Assembly (NCBI RefSeq): GCF_019175385.1
Contig: NC_083339.1
Span: forward strand, 109,663,601 to 109,727,600
Source: Lycium barbarum
Lineage: Eukaryota; Streptophyta; Magnoliopsida; Solanales; Solanaceae
DNA length: 64,000 nt
Reading direction: 5' to 3'
Made by a program: the position numbers and the translations under genes. Positions 23,368-35,456 of the stretch are shown here, one piece after another. The notes beneath the pieces are model-generated. The model was not told where the DNA came from. It did not search any database and was given only the letters and a program-made list of their open reading frames with translations. Position 1 is the stretch's first letter, and each line of letters starts with the position of its first letter.

Positions 23368-26300
23368 TCATTGGTTGGCATATTTAGAGACTGTAAGTCT
23401 CTTTGGTAAAATTCTGACAGAAACAGAAGTGTCTATCACTGGTTTACCCCCTTTCACCTTTGAATTGTTGTGTTTGAGATTGCTAATCTGTTTAGGAGAC
23501 AAATCAGCTTCCTTTTGCAATATGATCAATGGGAAGTTCAAGATTATTCTTTTCCCGTTCATCCACTTCTTTTCCTATTGCAGCTCTAGGAATCACTGAT
23601 AACGTCCAAATACACTCCTCAAAGAAAAAGTGTACACGGTCGTATGCAATATATTTACCCAACTATGAGTCGGGGTCGATCCCACAGGGAACAATGTGCT
23701 AGGCGATTAAGAAAGTAAGGAACTTTCACCAACTACGCTAAAGCCAAACGATTGATAATATTTTGGTTTTTGTTTGAGAAAATTATAACTAATGCGGAAA
23801 TGTAAACTAACCTAGAAAGCGAGTAAAATGATCAATGACCACAAGCATGGATAATAGGAGATTACACTCAAGTAACGATCCAACGTATTTTACGATTTTA
23901 CAACTAAGAATGGGTTTATGTCAATAGATAATGATATCTAAAATCTCATTGAAAGTCTTCCAACCAAATCAATGAATTTCACTCTAAGCTTTTCCAAGCC
24001 TTAGAGTGTGATATTAGACACAATCAATTTAACCTCAAGTAACTATCCTCTTCCGAGCTCAAGTTATTAGATGAGTTTAATGACCCAAATTCTTGTTAAT
24101 TAATCTTTCCCAACCTAGATTTCCTTTTTCAAGCTCAATCTAAGTAAATGGGTGAGTCCTAGGGTTAGCTAATCCCTTTGGAAACATTCAAGAACGAGAT
24201 TAATTAAATTAACAAAGACCCACTTCAATAGCAATAAGAATCATTCAATACATAAGCAAAACAAGAGTTTCAATCCAAACTTTAATCAAGAATATTTTCA
24301 TAAACAAGATTCAAGTCTAGAAATGAAATACTACACACTAAAATATTCAATACAAAACAAGGAATTGAAGAAATGAATTAAAGGTTTAAGAAATACTCAA
24401 CCAAATCTTCAAATCTTCAACCCCAAAGTGTGGTGTAAAAACTAGTCTCCAAAACTTGTCAAAAAACTGCCAAAGATGATAATGTTTTGCCCTAAGCCTC
24501 TCTTTTGTAGCTCCTCTAATTCTTCCAAGTTCAAAAGAATGTCAAAATCTGCCCCCATATTTCTGTTTTTGCAATTCTGCCCGTTTTTGCAAAACTGTCC
24601 ACTTTTGACAGTTTTGCAAATCTGTCCCGTTTTTGCAAAACTGTCCAGTTTTGCAAAAATGTCCAGTTTGACCTCTTTTTGACTTTCTTTTCACTTGGTT
24701 TCTTCCGATCACTCATTTCAGCTACTTGGCTTGTTTTGCTCTATTTTGTTCCATTTTGGTCAATTTTGATCCATTTTGCTCTTTTATGCTCTCCGGGCAT
24801 CTTTTCCTACAAAACAACATAAAAACACAAAAAGTAACAACAAAAGTGCTTAAAGAGTCGCAAAAACTTAAGGAATTAGCATCGAATATCGCGTAATTTC
24901 ACGACTCATCAATCACCTGTGGAGAAGTCAACTGTGATCTACTAGTTCCATGCTTTCCTGGAGAAATCTGGTTTGTCTCTTTATTCAGGTTTGTAATACT
25001 CTTATCTAATTTGTTCTCTTGATCATCCTTTGTATTATGTGCCTTTTCAGATATGGAGTTCTCTTTATCCTTATTATTCTTTGAATAATGTTGATCTTCT
25101 AGTTTCTTTGTGATCTCTATAATATCATCAGATTGATGCTTTAAGCCAGAATTATCAACATTCTCTGCATTATGATTTTTGGGTTCCTCTTCTTCTATTC
25201 TATTATTCTCCTTGCTTGTCTCAATTGTTTGTTCTATTGTAACCTTTTCCTTAGCATTATTCTCTTCTTTATGAGCACTTTTCTGAGCATTGTCTTCACT
25301 ACTTGTTAATCCTGATTGTGATGTTGCCTGAATCTCATTGTCCTGTCCATTATCCAGACTCTCAGTTGCTTTATCATTATCTTTGCCCGACTCTTTGTTA
25401 GTATTCATACAGCTATCTTCCTTAGGGTCTAGTTTCTCCTGTGTCTCCAAAAGTGCATAGGAATTGTGAGTTTTTACTAGATGTTCTTGAGACAGGCTCA
25501 TTCCATTGTTGTTTTGATTCTTTTGTTGGTTATTACTGCTACTAGGTTGATCACTCCCCTTTGAATGCTTAACTGGATTCCATTCCTTTTTTTCCCTTGG
25601 GTTTCCACTAGCTTTTCCTTTGTTAGGAGCATATATTTGTTGCCCTTTGTTATGATCTTTTTTTTTTTCTGCTGCTGCATATTATTCTTTTCTTCTGCCT
25701 TTTTTCCTTCTTCCTTGTTATTCTGTTGTTGCCTTTTGCCTTGTTCATTGTAATGTTGCATCTAGTTATTGTGTTGGTTCTTATCTTTTTTGCCTTCTTC
25801 TTTGTTTTTAGGCTCCTTTTTTTGGTTTGAGTTCCGGATGTAATATGAAGCATTCTGATTCCTTATGAACTTGTAGACAACACTCTGTGCAATATTTTGG
25901 CATATAATCGTATTTAATGGGGATCCATACTGAGTTTACCTCTCCAGTGCTTGCCTTCCTCATTCCAATCTGTATTCTCTTTGGGAAATCACTAAGAAGA
26001 TCCACTTGAACTTTAACTTTTGCACAACTAGGTCTAGTTTGGTTTTTGGTAGCCATATCAACATGTAGAGGTTTGCCAACAGCTTTTGCCATCGAGAATA
26101 GAGATTCTTTCACAAAGAAATTGGGAGAGAGCATAGGGAATGATATCCATGCTATTGCTGTTGAAGTTTCTATCGCAGGGTTGAACCAAGGTTCCCATAC
26201 TAATGGGTGCATCTGAAAAAATCCCTCTCTAGCTTTTAGATAGTAAGCTAGTTTATATAGCATATGAACATAGTCTTCTAGGTTGGATAACCTGATCAAT

Positions 26301-26628
26301 ACGAAATAATTCTTAGAAAACCTACTTTGTATTCCCCTTTAATTTCGCATTGTAGGGGAATAATCTTTCGTAATTGGTCAATATCTAGCCAATCATAAGA
26401 GAATTTACCAATTACCGCATATTGAAGCTTCTTCTTGATAATCATATCATTCACCTCGGATTCATGCCATATCAAGGATGGTTCTCCATGCACATAATTG
26501 AGTTCTTTCATGGGAATTGTAATAGATGTAGTATCCTTTATATCAGGAAGTAATTTGGAAGCATAAATAATTGAAGGGGGAGGTGGAACAGCCTTCGGTG
26601 GAGGTTGTCCACTGGTGGCCATAGTCAT
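23368..26628 (-). pseudogene. LINE-2 ORF1: gag-like protein (DUF4283 type plus CCHC), degraded
   Basis: The start is the ATG at 26628 (MTMATSGQPPPKAVPPPP), parallel to the Pro-rich start in LINE-1. The DUF4283-like domain reads LQYAVIGKFSYDWLD and [20 protein letters not shown], with [20 protein letters not shown]. The zinc knuckle is [15 protein letters not shown] long Gln/Lys/Glu/Asn-rich tail follows, partly very low in complexity (25500-25760). A frameshift lies near 26300 and several stops near 25750-25810. The solo LTR 23597-24911 splits the C-terminus. The ORF ends at 23368, overlapping the ORF2 start by ATGA. Confidence 0.85.
23597..24911 (-). mobile_element. Solo LTR, family C copy 2 (TSD ATCAC) inside LINE-2 ORF1
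   Basis: A 1315-bp block, reverse orientation relative to copy 1. On the minus strand it starts TGATGAGTCGTG and ends GGACGTTATCA. It is flanked by ATCAC at 23592-23596 and 24912-24916. The 3' 900 bp match copy 1 closely. The TTTGCAAAACTGTCC theme at 24560-24680 is present in more units than in copy 1. No coding sequence inside. Confidence 0.92.
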
Positions 26629-26640
26629 GAAAGCGTTAAA

Positions 26641-27340
26641 CGAGTATGTTATAATATAATTTAAGTGCTCTTTTTGTAGAATTTGAAAAGCTATGCTATT
26701 TATGTTCTTAATTCTTGTACCAGGACTTATGGTGTAATTTTCTCTTAAATATTTACTGCTATTACCAATTACTTACCAATTGTACCAAATATTGAAGTTT
26801 CCCCATCTCCCCACTTTTAAGCCTAACAAGTTTAATCGTACATCACGTCAATAAAAAAAAATGTGTATACTGCTTCATTTTAAATTATTAATTTCTTTTT
26901 CTTATTAATTTAGCACTGTCTAATCTATTAAACCCTACAATTTAGATATCTTAACACTTAGAATCTTGGTTAAAATGAAAACAGATTAATGTGCATATGT
27001 ATTTATATGCACAATGCATCAAATTTTAATAACATAAATATATGAACAAAAAAGATTAAATTTTAATTTTTTGGAGAAAGTATTATACCATTCATGTCCA
27101 AACAATAGAAAAGAAGTTCAACAGAAGAAAGATAAACTTCTTAAAAGCGTGCTCTGTTTTTTTTTTTTCTTTCTTGAGTTGATTTTTATTCTTATTAATT
27201 TTTTCCTTTGATATTATATGTCTGCTTCTAATATGGTAATGGAATTTTTAATTTTTAATTTAAATATATGCAATTTTTACTTTTTTCATTCAAAGTTTAT
27301 CAAAATTATAGGTAAGCTTAGTGGACCTTTTCATGTGTTA
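26641..27340. other. AT-rich spacer, nothing recognised
   Basis: Sequence upstream of LINE-2. No convincing reading frame, repeat array or terminal inverted repeat was seen. Confidence 0.6.
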
Positions 27341-27451
27341 AAAATTAGGGGAGAGATCACGGATGCCCCCTCAAATAAAAAAAAATTACCCTTTCATATC
27401 CCCATTATTTTCATGCCCCCACAAAAATTAAAATATTTACCCGAGCTGCCC

Positions 27452-27836
27452 TCAGTTATGATACCAACATGGTAGATAAATATACTGAGATGGTATCATG
27501 GAAGATGTTTCAGTTCTTCTCTTAGTCCTCCATGATACCATCTTGGTATATAAATATACCGAGACGGTATTATGAATGATCATGTTCATTTATTAAAAAT
27601 GACACTTTTTTTCGGAAAAAAACCTCTATGATACCATCGTCTTATATACATATACCGTGATTGTATCATGAAGGACTGTTTCAGTCCTTCAATGAGATAC
27701 TCCTCGGGATCATGATACCATCATGGTATACAAATATACTGAGATGGTATCATGGAGGACTGTTTCAGTCCTTCTCTTAATCCTCCATGATACCATCGTG
27801 ATATATAAATATACTGCGATGATATCACGGAAAGGA
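27452..27836. repeat. Hairpin-unit minisatellite (ATGATACCATC .. GATGGTATCAT)
   Basis: Four to five imperfect units. Each contains ATGATACCATC(A/T)TGGTATA, then AAATATAC(T/C)GAGA, then TGGTATCATGGAGGA, so each unit can fold on itself. Two of the spacers carry CTGTTTCAGTCCTTC. The array is bounded by segments with inverted similarity (AAATATTTACCCG on the left near 27430, its complement at 27860-27870 and 27930-27940), suggesting a MITE with an internally amplified core. No TSD found. Confidence 0.8.
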
Positions 27837-28145
27837 AGGGGTATGGTTGAGGGGTATGCCGGGTAAATATTTTTAGCCGGTGCAGGTAGAAGCGAAAATA
27901 GTTTGGGAAGAGACATGAGTGGGTAAATATTTTGTATTTTGGGGGTTGAGATTTTTATTAGCCCAAGCCTTTATCCTTTGTTTAGTCAAGACGGAAAAAA
28001 GATAAAGACTACCCTACACTTACTTATTCCAATCGTGAAGGACTTTGCCAATGAACGGGTCTGGAATATTAAGAGCTCATAAATGTTGAGGATATCGTTT
28101 TAAAATTATAAGAAAACAAAATGACAAATTTATAGTTATTTCACA

Positions 28146-31100
28146 CTAGTTAATTTGTCCGCGCTTCGCGTGGTCGCGAAATATTATCACATCATTCACA
28201 CAATACTTGCTATTGTATCATTCACGAAATACATTTTAATATCTGAATATTAAAAAACAACCAAAATAACTTTCGCGGGAACTAAAATTATTTTTAATCT
28301 TTCTTCAAAAGATATTCCAAACATAAAAGTATAACACTCTAATGCTAAGGTATTTTGCAATAAATATTTTTAAAAAGGGAAAAGGGTCAAATATACCCCT
28401 CTACTTTAGTTTATTAGTCAACTTCGCCCTCCGTTAGCGAAAGTAGTCAAATATACCCCTCACGTTAATAAAGTGTGCATTTATATCCCTAAGTGGATGG
28501 AAATCCCCAAATCAGCTGAAATTAATCATTTAACTAAAAAACAAAAGCATGCCCAACAATTGACCCGACCCGACCCATGATTTCAACAGACTTAAGGCAG
28601 AAAATTGTCTACTCCAAACTTTATACTTATCAACAGACTGTGATTTTGATATAGGAAGTCTTCAGTAATTCCAAATTATATGGGGTCTCAGGATTTGACC
28701 TTTTTTTTTTTTGTGTGTGTTGCTTTGCTTTTGTGTGGCATTTTTGCTTCACATTTTAGTCTTGAGTTTAGTATGTACATGCTGATTTTATAGATCTTGA
28801 AGGCTCATTTTAGTCACCACAATAAGCATCTACTGATTTACTTATGATTTCTTCCGCGAAATGAAAATACGCCTCCATTCAACTATATCAAAATGTAATT
28901 GTGAAGATCAAATTAACAAAATCAGTACCAGTTAATCTATTGATTTAACTGAAATGGCTAATTTCATCAGCATGTTTTTTGCATATGTAGGGGAACCACA
29001 GTTGAAATCACGGGTCGGGGCGGGTCAATCGTTGGGGCATGGTTTTTTTTAAGTTAAATGGTTAATTTCAATTGATTTGGGGATTTCCATCCACTTAGGG
29101 GTATAAATGCACACTTTACTAACGGGAGGGGTATATTTGACTACTTTCGCTAACAGAGGGAAAAATTGACTAATAAACTAAAGTAGAGGGGTATATTTGA
29201 TTCTTTTCCCTTTTAAATACAAAAGTTATGAGTAGTAAAAATAAAAAATGGAAGTAATCACGACGGCAATATCAAAAAGGCTAAAGTGAAAGTAAAATTG
29301 TTCATGCCTCAGGAAAAAAAATTGCACAATATTGAATCACAATAAAAATTAAATTAAAATCAGACCATAAATATCCTACGGTACAAATTTTTTGCAATTT
29401 TAAGAGGTGGATATCAACACCATTCTTCCCTTCAACCTAATATAAAATCTTGTGTGTCTAACATTTGTCGAGTTTTGACTGATATCAACCTTATTATTTC
29501 ATATAAACTTTGAATTACGTGCTTATAGTAAATATATAAAATCATTATTACAAATTTTAGTTTCATTACATTTTTATACTCCTAATAAACATTTTTATAT
29601 TTACCTTGGATAAGTATATCTCTGAGAAAGAAGGATATGTCTAATGAATGATAACACAAAAGAAGAGGTCAGCCTCTAGTTATCTTCATAGAAGGATCAG
29701 AGTATAACTCAATACCTTCGGTACTCTCTTCCATTTTCGTAGTCAGTTCTCAAAAATAAAATTGAAATGTCCGAAAGGAGTGTTGTGTGCTTCCATTATG
29801 TGTGAGCATGTTATTTCTCTTATTTGTTTAAGTAAATGAGCTCTTTAAGGTAAAATTTGATTATGTTCATTCACATAAATACAAAAATCGAAAGTGGGGA
29901 AAAGAGGGAAAAAATGCTTACCAGAAAAAGAAGGCAGAGGTTCTTTCCTTTGGCTTCATTTTTCTTTATTATTCCATCAGCCATGAATAATGATGAATTT
30001 ATTTTCGAAGTAGTAATGCTACTAACAAATAAAAGATTGCATTAATGAATAAGCACCAACTCTCCCAGGGAAAACAAAAGAAATAAAAGAAAGGTAAGAC
30101 AAAACAATCATCCTACTAATGAAGAGTTTATATATAATAAAACTACCTTATATACAAGAACTTTATGGGCAACATAAGATAATTAAGAAACAAACGACAA
30201 AAAAAGGAGGCAAAAGCTTCAACAATTGATTATTCAAACAGATCAGAGTACTTGGCGTCTTCTTCTTCTTGAATCCTTCACCATAACCACCACTAATACA
30301 GGAGATCGGAAGCAGCGGCATCACTCGAACGGCGTCCGTCTTGGACTTGTCCTCCTATCTTTAAAGGCATGAATTTAGCTGGTCTATTTGTTTACGAATA
30401 TTATATTGTTTGTTCTAAAAAACAAAACAGATCAGAGTTTCTGAAAAATGGAATTATAATCAAGTTGGTAAGAAAAATCAATTCTAATCTAAAAGGACAA
30501 ACTGATAAAAATGGTTAGGATAAAAATACAAAGAAAATCCTCACCTGAAATTAGTCTGAAGAAGATTATGCTATGGGACACCTTTGGGAATGTAACATAA
30601 AGCTAATCTCTTTAGTAACAAATTTAAAGAAGAAATATTTAAGCGTTACTAATCCTAGACGTGGGGAGATGTAAAATTCTTTGCTTTTACTAATATATTT
30701 AACAAAAATTAATCACATTGATTGTGAGGATAGAAATTATCACAGTAATAATAAGGAAAGGAGAATCAATATATAATATAAAGCTAGGAATAAACAGTCT
30801 TATGTGGCACCTCTCTATGGCTAGGAAATGGATTTATCTTTTTTCTCCTTTTTTTGGGCAATTTTCTCTATTTTCCTTATTATTTTCTAATGCATATATG
30901 TCCTTTTGTTTTCCACATGAGATCAGACGTATTAGTGCTTAATTCTTCGTAACGATCAACGTATTAGTGCTTAATTGATCTTAATGATCCAGTGAATGCA
31001 CTTTTTCAGTTACTACCTCTGTTGTGATTACGCCATTAAAGAGGAGGAATAAGTACCACAACACACTAAAATCAAACACTTAAGAGCGAAATATCTCTTT

Positions 31101-32647
31101 AATCGAAGACTAAAAACTGATTCCAAGGAGACTAAAAGTTTTTCCATTCTCTAATTAAATATCATCATTAATGCATATATATAAATGCATATCACCACAT
31201 ATATTTGGCATATAGGCTGCTCGCCATTTTGTGCCTCCTTTTGTTCTCATTTGGGTTAATTTTCTTTGCTTTCTCTTTTCCTTCTCTTTGGCTGCAGGTT
31301 GTTTGCTTGCAAATATGAATTCATATCCTCATTTCTTCCCGGCTTTTCAATTGTGTATGTACATTCTTCATTTGAATTTCTTACCTTTTTTTAGATGATG
31401 TGAATTATTTAATTGTTAATCTTTTTTATTTTTATATCCTTTAACAATTTAATATTGTATATTTTATTTCTGCACAAAAAAGTAGTATCTACGTAATATA
31501 CAGGTATGTTAGACAAACTTAAATCCAAGTGTTTTTCATGTTCTCCTGCGAGATTGAACACATTATCCGTAATGTTAATAGCTTAGCTTTTTTAGACTAC
31601 TTTGTGAGAATTATATTTGAATTAAAATATTGAGTTTTGAATGATTGTGAAGCAAGAGAAATCTTGATGATCCCGTGAATGTTGTTTTAGTTTTGCTTTC
31701 ACCTTTTTCGCCTTCTGCTAATTATTGCTTATGATAATTACCATGACGAGAAAAATGAAAGTCAAGTTTTGCATGAAACAAAAAAAGTTATAAGAGTTCT
31801 GGACAATTTTTTTGAAATACTAGCTAGGTAAGGTGGGTGCCTTTCTAACACTCCATATTTTTTATTTCTAAGGTATATGTATTTTAAATAATTGAATAAA
31901 AAGTGAAGCTAATGTTTGAGACGAGTACTTATTTATTAATGATAACTTCAAGAGTTTTACTAATGAAGTGATATTTTCAAAAAAGAATTTAATTATAGCG
32001 TATAGTTGTTTGTTGGGAGCTATCAAAGACTTCTTTTTTGGGTACAATTTCAATGCATGTGTTATTGTAACCATAATATTTTTTTAGATTATATAAATTG
32101 TTTTGTTTATACGTTAAGAAACAATTCAGTCTAAAGGAATTTTCAATACTACTTTTGAGACTTTTTTCTCACCTATCTTTATTATGTCATTGGTTCTCTT
32201 TAAATACCTACTTATATTTATTACTTGGAAGTTAGAAGCAAGAAATCAAAGGATAATTGAGTTTTTAGGAATAAATGAATAGGTAGGAAAGTAAGAAAAG
32301 GAAAAAAAAATAAAAGAGGAAGAACAAGAGGAAAAGGTATGGTCGTATGGATTCGCTACAAAATGAGTCAAACATCACTAAGAAACAAAATATCCTGAAA
32401 TGCAAAAAGTTGAAAGAAATATAAAATGTTAATGTTAATAATATAATGGATTAGAACTTAAAAATGATATATTTGGACTTGAACATTTTTTTTTCAATTC
32501 AAATATAATAAGCGCGGTTAAATTCACTAGTAGACTAATTAAGATGAATATTTAGAAATAAAATAAAAAAGATAAAAGATAAATAGAAATGGTGGCCATA
32601 AAGAAGTGCAACATCACCTTGAGGCCTAGCTTTATATTATATATAGA
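28146..32647 (-). mobile_element. Putative non-autonomous Helitron
   Basis: On the minus strand the 5' end reads A|TCTATATATAATATAAAG (32647 downward). The 3' end has a GC-rich hairpin (CCACGCG/GCGCGG, 28157-28172), then about 9 bp, then CTAG|T ending at 28146. Helitrons start with TC, end with a hairpin followed by CTRR, and insert between A and T without a TSD; all three hold here. No Rep/helicase coding sequence was seen in the 4.5 kb, so it would be non-autonomous. It contains the long-TIR element 28377-29210. The rest (29220-32600) is AT-rich with no gene recognised. The end pairing is inferred. Confidence 0.6.
28377..29210. mobile_element. Long-TIR MULE-type MITE (834 bp)
   Basis: The ends are inverted copies over about 200 bp: left GGGAAAAGGGTCAAATATACC, right its near-perfect complement ending TTCTTTTCCC. 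The inverted similarity continues to a GACCCGACCCGACCC/GGGTCGGGGCGGG segment. The flanks TTTTAAAAA (28368-28376) and TTTTAAATA (29211-29219) match at 8 of 9 positions, fitting a 9-bp Mutator-type duplication. The core has no coding potential. Confidence 0.85.
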
Positions 32648-32780
32648 TTTCCAAACATATTAGTTTCTTTAAAGTTTTAAATATTAGTTGTAGTTACGAT
32701 TTTACCTAATATGGTTCTGCTATTTGTATATTTTAAATTAGCATTCAATTAATATAGAAACGAATAGTAGATGGAATAAG

Positions 32781-33729
32781 TATGGGTGTTCATGGTCTGG
32801 TTTGATTCGGTTTGTGGTAAAAATCAAACCAAACCAATTAAGTCGATTTTTTCTAATATTCAAACCAAACCAAACCAGTATAGTATAAATTCTATTGGTT
32901 TCGATTTTGTCGGTTTTATCGGTTTTTGGGGTTTTTTCAGATTTTAAGAATGTATTAATACAAGAACCTTTGAATCAAATGGTAACTAAATACAGCTTTG
33001 ACCGTGATCCATTTAAATCTAAGAATTTTCTTAATTAATTCATTAACTTTATTTAGGTATAGGCCTATGGCTATGGTTATAGGAATTACAAAAACATAAC
33101 ATCTACTTTTCATGATTCTAGTTACCTCCCTACATATAGTCTTTTGATATGACGCAACCCTTCCGAAATTTTTGTTATCTAGACTCATTGTGTTTATGAA
33201 GCATTGAGAAGAAAGCACAGAAGTTAAAACGAAAAATCATAAACAGAAAGACAAAGTCATCTACCAAATCTTTTTAAATTCCAATTGTCATTTTCTTCCC
33301 TTTAATTTGTTATGGATAAAATGCTAGCTTATTAGTAGTAATTAAGATGGCATGTAAATAAGGGAACTGTAAAATTGAATAAGGGGAAAATTCTATTTGC
33401 AATTTTTTTTTTACCTTAAACTTAAATGGGCTACACTTTTCTTTCTAATTATTTGAATTTGTATTGGACTTGGAATGAGCCCTAATTTTGATGAAGATGT
33501 GTGTGTGTGTGTGTAATATTTTAAATATGTATGTATATATCGGTTTGGTTCAGTTTTGATTCAGGTTTTTTTGGTTTAATACAAAACCAAACCAAACCAA
33601 ATGTTATCGGTTTTTTAAAATTTAAAACCAAATCAAGTCAAACCAAGCCGGTTTTCGGTTTATTAAGTCGGTTTGACTCGGTTTACCGGTTCGGATCAGT
33701 TTTTGGGTCTCATTTGAACACCCCTAGCT
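32781..33729. mobile_element. hAT-like non-autonomous element, copy 1
   Basis: It begins TATGGGTGTTCATGG and ends TTTGAACACCCCTAGCT, with flanks GGAATAAG (32773-32780) and AGAATAAG (33730-33737) matching at 7 of 8. The ends are rich in GGTTTGGTT/AACCAAACC motifs pointing at each other. Size and end style resemble 36510-37419. A (GT)n tract lies at about 33499-33515. No transposase. Confidence 0.7.
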
Positions 33730-33786
33730 AGAATAAGCAATGCTGCTGTGCCATGATTTTTAGGTAATTAGTTATTGGTTTTTCTT

Positions 33787-33828
33787 CCAGACCCCACGTT
33801 GTAGGATTTCACTAGGTTGTTGTTGTTG
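33787..33828 (+). mobile_element. 5'-truncated SINE stub (TS-like 3' end) with 18-bp TSD
   Basis: The 42-bp body ends GGTTGTTGTTGTTG, like the 3' end of the Solanaceae TS SINE family, and includes CCCCACGTTGTAGGATTTCAC. The flanks TAGTTATTGGTTTTTCTT at 33769-33786 and 33829-33846 are identical over 18 bp. This is direct evidence of an LINE-machinery insertion of a severely truncated SINE. Confidence 0.85.
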
Positions 33829-34025
33829 TAGTTATTGGTTTTTCTTGTTTAATAAATTTAATTCACTGCCTTTCACACTATATATGCGAACGAATTTAGC
33901 CCATGCTGATTAGTGATTACCGTTATTTTAGTTGGACAATTTATTTATACAAGGTAAAATGTTGTTTAATTTTAACTTATTCCTATATATTAAAACTTCA
34001 GACACAGTTTAATAAGGTAATATCT

Positions 34026-34361
34026 AATAAGCACAATTTTAATTTATTTCAAAGTCCTAAACATAAGGATATTAAGATTTCCTACATAGTTCAAATACCG
34101 TAATAATTAATAAGCATAATTTTAACTTATTTCAAAGTCCTATAGCAAAGAAATTGAATCACGATTTTATCTAATATGAAATATATTTTATTTAATAAGC
34201 ACAATTTTAGTTTAGTTCAGAGTCCTAAACATTAGAATATTAAGATTTCCTACATAGTTCAAATATTTTATATGTAATAAGCATAATTCTATTTTATTTC
34301 AAAATTTTAAATATTAGCAAATCGATTGAATCACAATTTTATCTAACGTGAAAATCTATTT
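34026..34361. repeat. 168-bp tandem duplication
   Basis: Two units, starting AATAAGCACAATTTTA at 34026 and 34194. Each unit consists of two related halves that begin AATAAGCA(C/T)AATT. The halves share ATTTCAAAGTCCTA-type sequence, suggesting two rounds of duplication. The rest of 33850-35330 is AT-rich with nothing recognised. Confidence 0.85.
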
Positions 34362-35329
34362 TTAAAGACTAAAAAAGGCAAACGACATTTTGCAAAGCCT
34401 TCGCCCTCGGTATGCGCATATTGCTTGTACCCTGAGTCCACAAGTAAGAGCTTTTAAGAAATTACATCAATATTATAAAATATTATGTCTTTGAGTTATA
34501 AAATAAAAGTACTAAAATAGTATAAACTCTTATAAATAATGAATGTTGAGAAATATTCTTATGAATGATGAACGTTGAGAAACATTTTTCCTAAAGTCAA
34601 ATTATTTTCTTATTTATTATTTGAAGGAATATTTTAATTAATTCCAAGAGGCTGCTTGGAATCAGAATTGAAAATTTATACCAACTATTCAGATTTGCAG
34701 TGTTAAGTGAGATTTATATTTCTTTTTTATTAATATTCGTTAACTTCAAATGTTAAATATTTTTTTCACAAGTTTGAACTCTGAAGCTCGTTTTCTTCAG
34801 TTTTGTAACCATGTCCAATTGTAGCAGGCTCTATCATTCCATATACATGAAAAATATGATAGACATTTATGAAAATTGTAATTAATACGTACAATTTTCC
34901 TTTTGCAAACAATTATGTATTTTCTTTATAAGTATGGTTCTGGCAAAAAAAGTATTAACTTGAACATATTACACATTCATCACAAATAGAGATAATATGA
35001 ACAGTACAAAAAATTCAGAAAAGAAGCCTACCTGTAAATCCGAGCTTAATCGACATGAAGTCTCAATCACATATTCAAATCTTCTTTCGTCTGCACAAAA
35101 ATATTAAAAAATCAATGATAATGACATAGTGTCTAACGACTCCAAGTAAAGAAAGAGAAATTTAGTTCCTAAACCTAAAATTTTGTAACAAAAGAATTAC
35201 TCAACCTAAAAGGAGTTAAAAGCGGAAAATACGAAGTGGGAATGAAGTCAATTAACCTATCTCTCTTTAGATTAAAGTTAACTAAATTTTATGTATTAAA
35301 TTTTATATAACCACGTTAGGAAATTCACC

Positions 35330-35456
35330 ACTCTGGGTCAGTGTTTTCAGAGGCGTTTTCGGGGCGAGTCCCTGTCACGACTCATTTTAAGAATCGCGCG
35401 GGCACCTGCCATTCCCACCTCGGTAGGCGAATCCTCAACCCAAAACAAAACATTTA
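35330..35456. mobile_element. Remnant of an older LTR element
   Basis: A GC-richer stretch (CCTGTCACGACTC, GAATCGCGCGGGCACCTGCC, CTCGGTAGGCGAATCC) looks like decayed sequence of a Solanaceae gypsy LTR. It appears to continue at 38723 on the far side of the solo LTR 35457-38722, which would then have inserted into it. Confidence 0.45.

Larger units (their letters stand above)
12864..23371 (-). pseudogene. LINE-2 ORF2: endonuclease, RT, zinc-binding region and RNase H, split by LTRs
   Basis: It starts at 23371 with MMNKDLFWNIRSV, overlapping the ORF1 stop by the same ATGA arrangement as in LINE-1. The endonuclease is in two parts separated by the family A LTR: 23371-23206, then 19331-18836 (GKIWLF, GGDFNVITSEEEK, RLDGLLGN). 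RT lies at about 18160-17295, the thumb region at 17230-16774, the zinc-binding region at about 13930-13750 and RNase H at about 13370-12864. The family B LTR (14286-16768) cuts between the thumb and the zinc-binding region; joining ILAHSKGA to LWKKMVIV restores the reading. Several frameshifts remain, including a T-run expansion near 18410-18423. The element is inactive. Confidence 0.88.
12316..26640 (-). mobile_element. LINE-2: L1-type element split by three solo LTRs
   Basis: Read on the minus strand it runs from the ORF1 start at 26628 to an A-rich end near 12316 (a T9 run on the plus strand; ATCAATAAAA about 30 bp before it on the minus strand). Removing the insertions 14286-16768, 19337-23206 (LTR plus duplication) and 23597-24911 leaves about 6.6 kb with the same ORF1, endonuclease, RT, zinc-binding region and RNase H order as LINE-1. 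It is related to LINE-1 but clearly diverged. I could not find a matching target-site duplication, so its extreme ends are approximate. It lies tail-to-tail with LINE-1, about 150 bp away. Confidence 0.88.
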
